Assembly (NCBI GenBank): GCA_030144725.1
Contig: JASKMD010000012.1
Coordinates: 10,780,621-10,844,620, forward strand
Source: Haematococcus lacustris
Taxonomy: Eukaryota; Chlorophyta; Chlorophyceae; Chlamydomonadales; Haematococcaceae
Direction: 5' to 3'
Length of the DNA: 64,000 nt
Shown: piece by piece, positions 33,960-45,200 of the stretch
Numbering within the stretch: the first letter of the stretch is position 1
How the letters are laid out: each line of letters opens with the position of its first letter
Program-made: the position numbers and the translations under genes
Notes under the pieces: generated by a model
Seen by the model: only the letters and a program-made list of their open reading frames with translations
What the model was told of the DNA's origin: nothing
The model's database searches: none

Positions 33960-34260
33960 GCTGGCACAAGAAAGGGGGTGGGAGGCTTATGCAAGGGCTT
34001 AAAGGGGGTTGGAGTGGGTGGGATGCCGGGGAGTGGGTGGGCGAACGGGGCTGGGAGGGGGTGGATGGGGGTGGGAGGGCGGGGCTGGGGCTGGAAGGTG
34101 GTGGGAGGGGGTGGGAGGGGTGGGGAGTGGGTGGGAGGGCGGGGCAGGGGCTGGAAGGGGGTGGGAGGGGTGGGGAGTGGGTGGGAGGGCAGGGCTGGGC
34201 TGGGGCTGGAAGGGGGTGGGAGGGCGGGGGTGCGAGGGGATGTGATGGGGTTTGAGGGGG
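33960..34260. repeat. G-rich degenerate minisatellite
   Basis: Repeats of about 55-60 bp built from ggtgggagggggtggg and gggcggggctggggctgg; purine-rich on the plus strand. No credible gene. Confidence 0.8.
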
Positions 34261-34574
34261 CACGGTCCTGGGGGCTAGTCATTCCTGAAAGGCTAAGTCG
34301 GGTCACGCCTAAGTCATTTGCAGCAGACCTGATCAGTTAATAGCTATGCTTTCTTCTCCAGCAGCTGCGTCATTGAGTAAGGAACAGAGTAATAAATCCA
34401 AACTTTGAAAAGTCACAGTGTTCAGCCAATATGTGCAAGGGGGTCTTTTTCCCTGTGTGACTGGCTAGAGAGAAAGGCACCTCTCACATGATGCAACGCG
34501 ATTGATGCAATGTCGATTGACTTGGTGGGCTGAAATGTGATTGTACTTCCGGCTGGCTGCCAGGAGATATATTC

Positions 34575-34666
34575 GCAGCTGCCAGTGTGATAAACGCTAC
34601 CGGAAGCGGTGCACTGTGTAGAGAGAACTTGCATGAAGATTACCAACCCCATGTTGGGGACACCTA
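34575..34666. mobile_element. hAT relative D3, end fragment
   Basis: cagctgccagtgtgataaac through attaccaaccccatgttggg and gacaccta matches the right end of D1 (20848-20935). No opposite end was found nearby. The neighbouring 34261-34822 is otherwise without recognised features. Confidence 0.55.
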
Positions 34667-34822
34667 AACGTCAGACTCCATTCAGAAGAAAACTAACCCT
34701 AGTGAGGGGTTCCTACAGCTCTGCCTTTGCATGGTGCTTGTTGCCCGCTGGGCTGACAAGGGAGGTGTAGCCCTTCACTCTTCGCAATTATAAACCCCTG
34801 ATTACCCAAAGCTATGTCGCAC

Positions 34823-36560
34823 TCAAGTGAGTGAATTGATGAACCCGGCAGCCTCAACGGCGCTTGCCCGCAACACGGTGCACCAAATCACGATCCCACC
34901 GAGAGAGGATGCTCGCCAGGCGCTCCGTGCCCCACCCGACATCCTTGGTATCCTTTGCGGGCCGGCTCCAAAGCCTGCTGCCGCCCCGCGCACCGGCTTC
35001 CCCACCCGGCGCCTCGTCTGCGGCTCCCTCCTTATCGCGCGGCTGAGAATCTCCCTCCCCAGCCCTCCTAGTGGCCAGGAGTTGCCCCCCCCTTGCTCCC
35101 CCTGCCGCCCCCGCCCTGACACCAGCACCGGCCCCACTCATCCCCTGCCGCAGCACCGCCAGACGTTCAGCCACAGGGGTCAGAGGCCACAGAGGAGCGG
35201 CACCAGGCGTTGGCCAGCTGGCTGTGAAGGGCCCGGGGACGGACCATTGTGCCGAGACAGCGCTACCATGCAAAGGAGAGAGCCTGGAGTGTGTGGACCT
35301 GGCACTGCCCGGGTCAGCAGCCTCCCCTGGCCCCCCTACACCAGCCGCAGTCGAGGCTGCAAGGCCCAGGGGGCTGCCCATGTTGCAGGGCTGTGTTCGG
35401 ACGCAGGCTTCAGGGGAAGTGAGGTGGGGCAGGGGGTCATAGGCGATGTGAGGTGTGAGGGTTTGGAAGAGAAGGGGGGTGAGGGTGTTGGGGGGAGGTT
35501 GGGGGGAGGCAGGCGTAGCGGGGGTGAAGGGGGCAGGGCCACGCCAGCTGCGCATCAGCCCCTCAGGGGTGGGGGCTCGTGGCATGAAGGCAAAGGAGAG
35601 GCGGGCGTAGGCAAGGCTGGCATCTGCCTGAGAGCTGTGGGCAAGGAGGCAGGCAGCAGGCTAGGTGGCTACTCCAGTTGGCAGGTGGTGGGGATAGGAC
35701 ATGCAGGTCAGGTCAGGTCAGGTCAGGTCAGGTCAGGTCAGGTCAGGTCAGGTCAGGTCAGGTCAGGTCAGGTCAGGTCAGGTCAGGTCAGGTCAGGTCA
35801 GGTCAGGTCAGGTCAGGTCAGGTCAGGTCAGGTCAGGTCAGGTCAGGTCAAGTCAGGTCATGCACACCCCAGGCTGCCCTGGCCTGCACACCCTAGGTTG
35901 CTCCTCTGTTCACCGCCCTGCTTTTCTCACCTGTTCATGTTGAGCAGGTTGCATGCATGCATGTCATGGCTGGCCTGAGCCCTGCGTGTGCGGGCCCAGC
36001 TCCTTGCCGTCACCACCCCTGACAGCACCCGGCTGGCCACCCCAGAGCTCTCCCGCCTTAACCCCTTAGCCAGCCCCTGGCCCCCCCTCCTAGCAAACGA
36101 GGTAGTCAGCTGCCGGCTGCCCACAGTCTCCTCAAGCCCTCCCCCCTCCCTCTCGCCCCCACCTGCGTGCCCACCCCAGCCCCCCTCCCTGCCTCCGCCC
36201 TGCCCCAGTGCCAGTCCTGACTCCGCCCAATCACCACCCCTGTCACAGCTGCCGTGAAACACCAGCTGCCGTGCGCTAGGGTTTGGCGAAGGGTACAAGT
36301 CTGGCTGCTGGTCTGTGTCCTCCACGCTAAGCAGAGCCTCAGGGTAGGTCCCTGACCCCATCCCAGTGGCAGACCTGGTCAAGCTGTTCTGCTCAGTGCT
36401 GGGTACGCCCTCCCGCCCCACACACCCCGCTACGCTAGATCCCATGGTGGAGGAATGGGCCACGGAGGGCAAGGGGCCGGAGGGGAATGTGTTGAAGCGG
36501 TTGGGTCTATGCCCATTGGGTCCTGGACTGGGGCCGTTGGGTTGGGAGGGGGAGCAGAGG
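34823..36560 (-). other. Possible 3' exons of the GBP-like gene
   Basis: Open minus-strand frames cover 34823-35585 (ending RLASILSRWDRDLVHRVAGK and a little beyond) and 35927-36679. They are Ser/Gly/Pro-rich without a domain and could be a low-complexity C-terminal extension of the GTPase gene upstream, or non-coding. An AGGTC array sits between them, presumably in an intron. Confidence 0.3.
35705..35863. repeat. (AGGTC)n pentanucleotide array
   Basis: About 31 units with one variant near the end (aagtc). Unlike the other pentamers it is not homopurine or homopyrimidine. Each unit creates a potential GT donor-like step on the plus strand. Confidence 0.97.
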
Positions 36561-36707
36561 GTGGGGGCAGCAGGGCAGGCTGGGGGCTGCAGGGCCTGGT
36601 CCACCAGCTGCTGACAATGCGCTTCACAGCGGGTCACCAACTGCCTGAGGGGTGAAGGGGGCAGGACGCACTTTGGCAAACAGCAGGCAGGCAGGCAGGC
36701 AGGCGGG

Positions 36708-36743
<36 letters not shown>

Positions 36744-39700
36744 CAATCGGGCAGAATATAGGATCTCTTAGCCCCAGCCCTCCCCAGTCAAACTCTTCTC
36801 CATTTATGCCAAATGCCACACCTGAGGCACTGTACTGCCACAGCCTCGTCACACAGGTGTGACGTCCTTCGCAGATAAGCTTTCTTTGCAGCAATCAGGG
36901 CCGCTGCATGCACCAGCAACACTGTCTGGGGCTGGCCTGAAGCGACCTCTGCTGTACGCATGCTGCAAGCAAGGCAGGCACAGGCAGGCAGGCAGGCAGG
37001 CCGGCAGGCCGGCCTTGAAGGCAGATGAGTCAGTGCTGGTGGTGATGATGTCAGTGGCGGAGCGCCTGACGGCTGTGCAGCGGCGGGCACCACTACCTGC
37101 CATCACCACCACAAGCTAAGCATTGCCCATTGCATGCACAGCTGCTCACAAGGGAGCCCTGGTGCTGTTCATTGCCAGGCTGAGCGCACCAACACTCGAG
37201 TGCTGCTGAGCTGCGACCATGGCTGCTGCTGCTGCTCCGGTGGCTGCGGCGGCAGCGGCGGCAGCTGCTGCTGCTGCTCTTGTTGCTTGCTTACCCACGC
37301 CACCCCCCAATGCCACACAGCACTGTCAGAACTCATTACCTTTGAATCCCAACTGCCCACCCACCTAGCCACCCACTAACCCTTGCTCATCACACCACTT
37401 GCCCGTCAAGCTTGAACCCCTGCCTTACCCCTGCCCCCCACACCTACTTGCCCACCCAGCCAGCCCACCCTCCTACCCCACCCGGCCCTACACACCTCTT
37501 CTCCCCTCAACCGCCCAGCCCCTGTGCCCCTGCCTGCCCTCCGCGACAGGGCTCACCTGGCCACATACCCCTGAAAGCCTTGCTCCATGGCGTGCATGCA
37601 CTCGCCATCCACCACCACCAGCATCACTGCAGCCAGGCTGGGCAGGAGGCTGTGCCCTCCCCCTTCCACTGCCCCCCCGTGCCCCTTCCCTCCCCACCCC
37701 CTCCCCAGCTCCTTCACCTCGCCTGCTTGGCTGTGGCTGAAGCTGGGGCTGGGGGCTGGGGGCTGGGCCGCCACACCCTCGTTGCACAACTCAACGTATG
37801 CTCGCACCACGCTAGCTGCCAAGCCAGCGGTTAGCACGCGCCCGCGCATGCGCTTGCATGACGCATGCATGGCTTGCATGGAGCTAGCCATCATCTCCTC
37901 TGACCCAACCTGGGCCTGGGCTTGGGCCAGGCCTGACTCTGAACCCATGCCAGGCGGTGTTGGGCCCAAGGTCGGGAGACATGAGCTGGGCTTGCGGAGG
38001 GTGGCTGAGGGCGGGAGGAGGGGCAGGACTCCAGTGTGGCTTGCCACCCTTGATGGCTGGCCTAGCACTACATCAGCCACCTGGCTCTGGCTAGAGGGCT
38101 GGGATGGGCTCAAGTCCCGGCATTCCTGGCTTGCATGGCTTGCATGGCTTGCATGGTCTAGACTGCACTCCCCCTGACCCTGCTGCTGCCCCACCAAGCT
38201 GCTCCGCCGTGACCAGCCCCCCCCAGGCTCATCTACGAACCTGATGCTGGGCTGGCTACGATGGTGGTGCGGGGCCTGCTGCTGCTGCTGCTGTTGGTCA
38301 TGGTGGTGAGGGGCAGGGTGAGCAGCACTGAGGGCAGAGCGTAGAGAAGGGGACGAGTGAGAGCAGGACTGGGGAAGGGGGAGGCTGCCTGGCTCGCCCA
38401 CCGCCTGCTGCCCCTCCTGCCATGCTGGGTGAGCTGTGGTGGGGGCTGCAGGAGGGGTGGGGTGGGAGGGAGGGTGAGCAGGCAGCCCCAGCACGTGACA
38501 GCGCAGCACCTGGAGCCAGGGCCAGGATGTCGCCAAAGCAGGCAAGGTCAGGTCCCAAACCCAGTACTTAGGGCCAGGGTCAGGGTGTCGCCAGGGCAGG
38601 TCAGGGCAGGTCAAGCCCGGTGAGTTCAGTGGCTTGCGGTTCAAGCCCACACGCACTGAGCTTCATTAGTCATGCACTTCACTGACTCATGCACTACACA
38701 CTGACTCAGCATGCAAGCATGCAACTTTGCAAGCATGTGAGGCTTCAGACAGTGTGGTAAGCTTCACCCTCCCACTACCCTGACCCTGACCTACTCTCCC
38801 AGCTGCCCCACTGACCCCCAGCACCTTCAGGAGACCCTTGGTCAGGGATGAGGTTGGGGTTGGGGTGGGTAGTTTACCCTAACCCTAACCCAGACCCTGA
38901 CCCAAACCCTAACCCAGACCCTGACCCTAACTCTGACCCAGACGCAGGCTTTGAACCCAAACCCTAACACCCACTTGTAGGGCCTCCATGAAGCCCTGGC
39001 TCAAGCCACCCCCCACCACCAGCTTCTGCCCAGACGCTCGCTGCAGGGCAGGTGCCCTCCCCGACCCCCTGGGAGCAGCAGGCAGGACTAGGCCAGGGCG
39101 GGGCGGCTGCAGGGGGAGGGCGGCCAGGGCCAGGGCGGGGGGGACGGGCAGCGCCTCCCGGTCAGGGAACAGGCGCTGGAGGGTGTGGCTTAGCTGTGGG
39201 AGGCTGTAGTGCAGCCTGCTGCTGCTGCCTGCTGCTGCCGCACCCTGCTCCTCCACCATGCCTGGCCCCATGGCTCCTAGCTGCCCGCTTGGCTTTCCAG
39301 AGCTGGCAGCAGGGGTGGGCGGCAGGGGGGCCTGGGCAGGCCCTGGCTCTGCCGGCTGGCTGACTGCAAGCACGCTGCGCAGTTGGAGGTCCAGCAGGGA
39401 GCGGTAGGTTTCGTCTGGCTGCAGCAGGCTGCCCTGGTGGAGGGGCAGGGCGGCGTCCAGCAGGAGCACCACCAGGCGGGGGCTGGGGGAGGGGCCACCC
39501 GCCCCTGGCCACCTGGCCAGCAGGCCCCCCTGGGCAGCTGGGCTGAAGCAGGTGGCTGGCTCCAGGGATTGGGGGCTGGGGGCTGGGGTGGGGGAGGCCT
39601 GGCCTGTGGCGGCGTGGGTGGGTAGGGGGCGGTGGGAGTCTGAGTATATGGCGCAGGCTGCATGGACCAGGGCGTCCAGGTGGAGCAGGGAAGCTGGGTC

Positions 39701-41098
39701 AGTCAGGGGGCGGGGCAGAGCGAGCAGCAGGGTGCGTGCTAGCAGGCAGGCCAAGCCCAGCAGCTTGGTGGCTGGTAGGCTGAGGGGGCCAGGAGCGGTG
39801 GGGGTGGCGGCAGAAGGGGGTGGGGAGCCAGGTGCGAGGTCCAGGTGGAAGATCAGGAGGGTGGTCTGTGGGCCAGCAGCCAGCATATACATATGTATAT
39901 AAATTGAATTACCGATGCTCTGCCCTGTCATTTGGAATACTGCCAGCAGTATATGGCTTGCATTCATCAAGGGTCCCTCGCTAGATTGCAGGGTATATAT
40001 AGGTTATTTACAAATGATGTTGGGTGAGTATATATATCTCTCGCTATATAAAGAAATATGTATAGGGTATATAGCTGTGAATCACCCACAATGGTAAATG
40101 GTGACTCGCAGCAGAGGTTGAAGCAGGCACAGCTCATCAAGTTAAAGGTGTGTGGGGCTCTTTGCCAATGACTGGCTGCTACCCCTCCTCCTGCTGCTGC
40201 TGCTGCTGCTGCTACCTTGCAGTGCTGTGTGCACCAGCTCAGCCGCCTAGCCTGGAAGCTCACCTGGTCGCTGCGCAGCAATGGCTGGGTAGTTACCCAC
40301 AGCCCAGGCTGGCCAAGGCTGCCCAGCGCCCGGCTGCCAGCCCCGTACAGAACATGGCCGATCAGGAAGTGCTGCAGCCACAGGCATGGGCACATGCAAT
40401 AAGCAGAGGGCCACTATGCAGACATGGCTGTCTAGTGGGCTCAGGGGATGTGCGCAACCGCCTGCTGCACAAGCCTGGGCAAGCCCAGGAAGGCATTGAC
40501 CACAACCAAAGACCCTGTCCAGCCTGCCAAAGCTGACACTGACTCGGGGCTACCCCCCATCCCTTGAACCTGCAGGTTGCAGGCAGGCTTAGGTTGGCTA
40601 GGTAAGCAGAGCTACACCCCATGTGGTCCAGAAGCCAGGCCGAGCTCTGCAATCTTTTTGAGAGGATGCATCTTCGTGAAGGGATGAGAGTGTGGCAGGC
40701 AACCCTGGAAAGGCGGTCATGCACCCCCCATGCTGGTGTGGTGGTTGGGGCTGTGGTATGCTGATGGTATGAAAATGTGGAAGCCACATTGAGCATGCCA
40801 TCAAAAGGCATCTGTTTACACCAGGCATCACCTCTCAGCAGGCAGCTGACGCTGTCCATTTTTTTACCTTTCTGATCTGTACTTTTCTGATCTGATCTGT
40901 ACTTTTCTGATCCTGATCTGTACCTTTGAGGGGTGGTGGGGTCCCACAAGCACTGTGGGTGCTATGGGTGCATCATGACCCCGCAGCTGGCCCAGGGTTG
41001 TTGCTAGGAAGTCCAGCCCCTCCTTCACTGCCCGCAGCTGCTCTCCATCCACTGCGACCAGCTGGACGGCCAGTGTTCGCTGCGATGCCTGATGGAAG
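36560..41098 (-). CDS. Guanylate-binding-protein-like large GTPase (ends unresolved)
   Basis: GBPs are dynamin-superfamily GTPases with a G domain followed by a helical bundle. Minus-strand exons: 40924-41098 (RTLAVQLVAVDGEQLRAVKE ... APTVLVGPHHPSK), 40264-40371 (HFLIGHVLYGAGSRALG ... GLWVTTQP), 38975-39865 (TTLLIFHLDLAPG; KLLGLACLLARTLLLALP; PRLVVLLLDAALPLHQG with PDETYRSLLD; LQRLFPDREALPVP), about 37557-38300 (LAASVVRAYVELCNEGV; VDGECMHAMEQGFQGYVAR), about 36840-36925 (LIAAKKAYLRRTSHLCDEAV) and about 36580-36659 (QLVTRCEAHCQQLVDQAL). The order matches the GBP fold: AIQL-type strand, P-loop region, GIW-type switch I, DTEG-type position, RDF/TPDEYL block, FP-R-x-C block, then the ALxxxYxxxIN block. 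The P-loop reads GPHHPSKH instead of GxxxxGKS and DTEG is DLAPG, so nucleotide binding is doubtful. Start and stop were not found. Confidence 0.55.
36684..36745. repeat. (CAGG)n array
   Basis: About 15 units with one variant, in a presumed intron of the GBP-like gene; a shorter relative is at 36973-37013. Confidence 0.95.
38874..38967. repeat. Telomere-like CCCTAA/CCCTGA degenerate repeats in an intron
   Basis: accctaaccctaacccagac and related CCCTAA, CCCTGA and CCCAAA units occur directly after the donor of the large GBP exon (38975). Too degenerate to be a telomere; similar CCCTGA units occur at 10318-10360 and 27845-27950. Confidence 0.75.
39880..40085. other. AT-rich island in a GBP intron
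   Basis: Runs such as atatacatatgtatataaat and gagtatatatatctctcgct stand out from the surrounding strongly GC-rich sequence. It lies within the intron between 39865 and 40264. Possibly a small AT-rich insertion; no inverted ends were found. Confidence 0.5.
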
Positions 41099-42227
41099 CT
41101 GTAAGGACCCTGATGAACTGAGGGACAGCGTCAGTGGCTCCAGGAAAGGCCGAAGTGTGAAGCGTGCAGAGCGTGGTGGGAGGAGTGGAGAAGTGAAGGA
41201 GGACTTGTTCAGCTGGCTAAGATGGTGTATTGGCGAAACAGGCTCTGTGCTGCAGGGAGGTATAATGGGTGGAAAGGGTAGGTAGATAGGTTAGTGTGCC
41301 CAAGCTGTTGTGCTGAGAGCTGGGGTTGAATTCAACACAAGGGGACGCTGAGGGTTTGGAAGGTGGTGGGAAGGCCAGTTCCAGGGTGAGCCTGTCTAAC
41401 AGGCAGCGCCTGTTGCTGCGCCTGTTGCTGGTGATAGGGCTGGACCAGCACTCAGACCAAGACCAGGACCAAAACCAGGCGGGGCGGGGCTCGGACCAAT
41501 TGGCACGCTGTGGCAATCCTCACTTCAATGATGCCTTCTCGCTGCTTCTGGCTGCTGCCGGATGGCTGCTGCCTGCAGTCGCTGCCCCTTCCTTGGTCAA
41601 GCCAGGTCAGGTAATGCCCTGAGGATCTGGCCACAGCTTGGTGGAACCCTGCCTGCAGGCGGACAAGGGGTACAGGGGCACATCACAGGGACAGTGAGGC
41701 AGGGCCGGATGCACTGCAACACATTGATCTTTTCCAGCCTATCTTCTGCCTGGCTACCCATGGCGCCTCCAACTCGGCACCTCCCGAGATGGGGCACCCT
41801 GCTGGCTACCTTCCCCGCATCTTCCCCTCTCCTCTCTACCCCTCTCCTCCTCACAGCTCTCCTGCACCTTACTGGCTGGCCCGTGCCCTCCCCAGTTTGC
41901 TGTCTCCTATTCAGCGCCTTGCTCGCTGCCCGACCAATGCTTGACAAGGGCGGAGACAAGGGACAAGAGTTTATCTCTTGCCAAACCTGCTGAGTCAGTA
42001 TTTATCTCATGTTCTAGGCTGTATATTTGATGTTCTAGGCTGAGGGTGAGGAACCCAAACGCACCTGTGGGACAAGCCGCGATGGGTGCAGACGAGCGTA
42101 GTAAAGCGGCAACGGGTTGGCACCAGCCACAAAGCAGCCTGGCTGCGCGGTAGGCAATCCTGGCGCCAGTCACGTGCGAAGGAGAAAAGCAAAACACTGT
42201 CCAGAACAGCTTTGCAGGATAGTAGAA
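41099..42227. other. Intergenic or 5' part of the GBP-like gene
   Basis: Should contain the N-terminal exon(s) and promoter of the minus-strand GBP-like gene and the promoter of the plus-strand kinase gene. No exon could be fixed. ccaagaccaggaccaaaacc (about 41456-41478) is a short repeat. Confidence 0.4.
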
Positions 42228-45200
42228 ATGTCTTTCACACGCAAACCCTTCACATGCAAGGTTTGCCAACCGCAATGGAGTGCGCAACCTGTGCAACTTA
42301 CAAAGCAAAACGTCTCTGCATTCCGCAGCTGCGTGTCAATGGTGTACATCGTGCTGGACAGCGTTGCGGGCTATGAAAAGTTGCACAGGTGCCAAGTCCC
42401 TGCCGCCTGCTTGTGATGATACTGGACACAGGCAAAAAGTGCATCACCACACAGGGCTGGCGAAGGCACATACGGAGTGTGCTACAAAGCCAAGGACCGG
42501 GCCACTGGCGAGGTATGTCTTACCACACAGCTTTCCCCAGCCCCTCCCACAGGTACCCAAGCTGCTGTCAGACACCCACTGGGGAGCTCTGAGCCAGATT
42601 TGATGTGACACCTTCCATGCATCAGGCAGGGATTGTCTTTCACATGCGAACTCTATGTAGCAGTACAAGCTGACGCAGCTGACATGGGACCACATTGCTG
42701 TGCCGCTGGAAGGGCCTCACTCATTTTAGGCTCACAGCTTTCTGTGGTCTACTTGTACTCTTTGCCAGAAGCGCAAGAACAGTAGCCGCCACCAGGTCCC
42801 TCAGTGGCTCCATATTGATTGCAATGCTCAGGTCCTGGAGAAGCTGTATGCCTAGCTTGGATGGGGATATGAACAGGACAGGACAAGGACAGGAGGGTAT
42901 GATGATGAGGGAGGCCATGTAACAGCCCAGTATGCTGCATAGTATGCTGCAGAGCACTAGGAGCAATGTTTGGCATGACTTTTATGCCTCACACATGCTG
43001 AACCCACTTCAATGACCTCCTTGAGTTGAGCATGCAGCCATTTTGATCGCCATGCAGGTCGTTGCTCTGAAGAAGGTGCGCATGGACAGGTGCGTACTCA
43101 GCCTAACATGCGACGCATAGGTGATAATAAGTTGACCTGCTTGCCTGAGCTTTCCTGCTATGCTGAGCTCTTCTGCAATGAAACAAGTAGCCCTTCTCCC
43201 ACCCCGACCATTGCTGCCACACTATCCTTGACCCGACTCTGGCCTGCGCGTCTTCTCATCCACACATCATCATCAGTGCGTGGCGCTCTGGCTTGTAACT
43301 GACGGCCATGATGTGCTTGATCCCTCTCCACCCTTGCTCTTGGTGGTGGTGGTGCTGTTGCTGATGGGGGCATTGGTGGTGGTGGTGGTGGTGGTGGTGG
43401 TGGTGGTGGTGGTGGTGGTGGTGGTGGTGGCAGTGGTGGTGGTGGTGGCAGTGGTGCCGCTGCTGCTGTTGTGGTGATGATGGTTGCGGCAGGGCGCGTG
43501 ATGGGATTCCCTTGACCTCCATCCGGGAGGTGAGGGTGCTGCAGGAATGCCGCCACCCAAACATCGTCACCCTGCACAAAGTGGTCACGGGCAGCAAAGC
43601 CGACAGGTTGGTGGCAACTGGCAGCAGGGTGGCAGCAGCAGGGAAGGCGCAGGGCAAAGGGCTGCGGGAACGAACCTTGTGAACCTAGTTTGAAGCTGTG
43701 TGAGTAGGTATTCAGCCCAGACTGAGCGGTCACAGTTTACAAGGCTGTGATGACTGGCAGCAGGGTGGCAGCAGGTGGGTGGGGCTAGCAGGGCAGCAGC
43801 AGGGCAGCAGATGAACACCTGCTGATGCAAGGCACAAAGCAAGCCATCAGCCAGCCATGCAAGCTGTTCGAGCCCCATGTCCAGAGCCAGCCAGTCATGC
43901 AACCACCACTGGCTGGTGATGTTGGGGGCAGCTGCACGCAAGGGCTGAGGCTACAGCCACCCTCCAGAGCTCAGGCCCTGGCCCTCTGGGCAGGTGAATT
44001 GCATCAGGCCCTGAGGACCTGGCTGAACCCGGCTGCAGACCCCATGCCCATGACAGCAGCACCAGGGCATGGGGATGGGGCACAGCACAGGGCTGGCGCA
44101 GCTGCAGCCAGGCATGGGTGTGGGCCCCTGCTCTGCTGCAGCGTGTTCCTGGTGTTTGAGTGGGTGGACCATGACATGGGACGTTTGCTGGACGCCATGC
44201 CCCGCTGCTTCAGCCTGCCAGAAGTGAAGTGCTTGGTTCAGCAGCTGTTGCGGGCCGTGGCACACCTCCACCGCTGCTGGGTGGTCCATCGCGACATCAA
44301 GGTACAAGGTACACTGAGGTTGCCACCAGGGTTCAAATTCTGCAGACAGCGACTCCTAGACATGTAAACCTTGTTTGCGGAAACAAGCTGTTAACCCTAC
44401 CCTGCCCTACCCTCATCATGCCCCTACCTCATCACGACTTGCTGCCCCACCGCCACCTTGCAACGCAGTGTGGCCCAACACCCCTTGGGTCTCCCTTGCA
44501 TCAATCAGCTCGCGACCTTGACTGCCGCTGCCTCACCCTAGCACTGCATGACCCTGCCCGCACCTCCTGCACTGGGCTTCCCTGGAGCCTGACCTCTTCC
44601 AGTGGCCCTGTCCCTGCCCCTGACCCAACTTGCTATCTATCTCCGGCAATGTACAAGTATTTCCCTTGCCAGCACCACCTCTTCCAGGCTCTGTCCAGGG
44701 CGCTTTGGCACCACCCCAGCTCTGTGACTGCCTGCCCACCCATGAAACAGCTTGCTCTGTGCTTGGCTGGTGGCTGCTGTGGGGATGCCTGCACTGCAGA
44801 TGTCGAACCTTCTGTACAGCAGCAGCTGTGGCCTGCTCAAGCTTTGCGATTTTGGGTTAGCCAGGTGGGTATTGCTCCATGCAGCCATGCGGCCATGCAA
44901 TCATGCGGCACAGGACATCAGGCTAAGAGAGATAGTACACCCACGGGTAGCATCAAAGGCAATAGGCAGCCTGGTGGCCATATGGCTGCCCTGCTGCTGC
45001 TACTACTCCCTCTGGTTTAGGTGTGATGCTGGCTGATGTGTGATGTGCCGCTCAGGTACTTCCCGCCTGTGCCGGGTCCAATGACCCCCCGTGTGGTCAC
45101 ACTTTGGTACCGCCCCCCTGAGCTGCTGTTAGGAGCTGAGGTGAGGTCAGGACCAGGGCTGACCCAGGCTGGGCAGGGCATGTCACTGCTTGGCTTCGCT

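Noticed and set aside
33310..34263. Long Pro-Ala-rich and Gly-Arg-rich ORFs over the CCCGC array
   Set aside because: A perfect 5-bp repeat has no stop in any frame. No coding signal outside the array.
34827..35978. 383-codon plus-strand ORF across the AGGTC array
   Set aside because: The part over AGGTC is repeat-driven and the rest opposes equally open minus frames. No domain.
36560..41098. SMG8/SMG9-like or TFIIH-subunit identity for the minus-strand gene
   Set aside because: Considered from the hydrophobic LLxLACLLARTLLLAL segment, but the full motif order fits the GBP G domain better.
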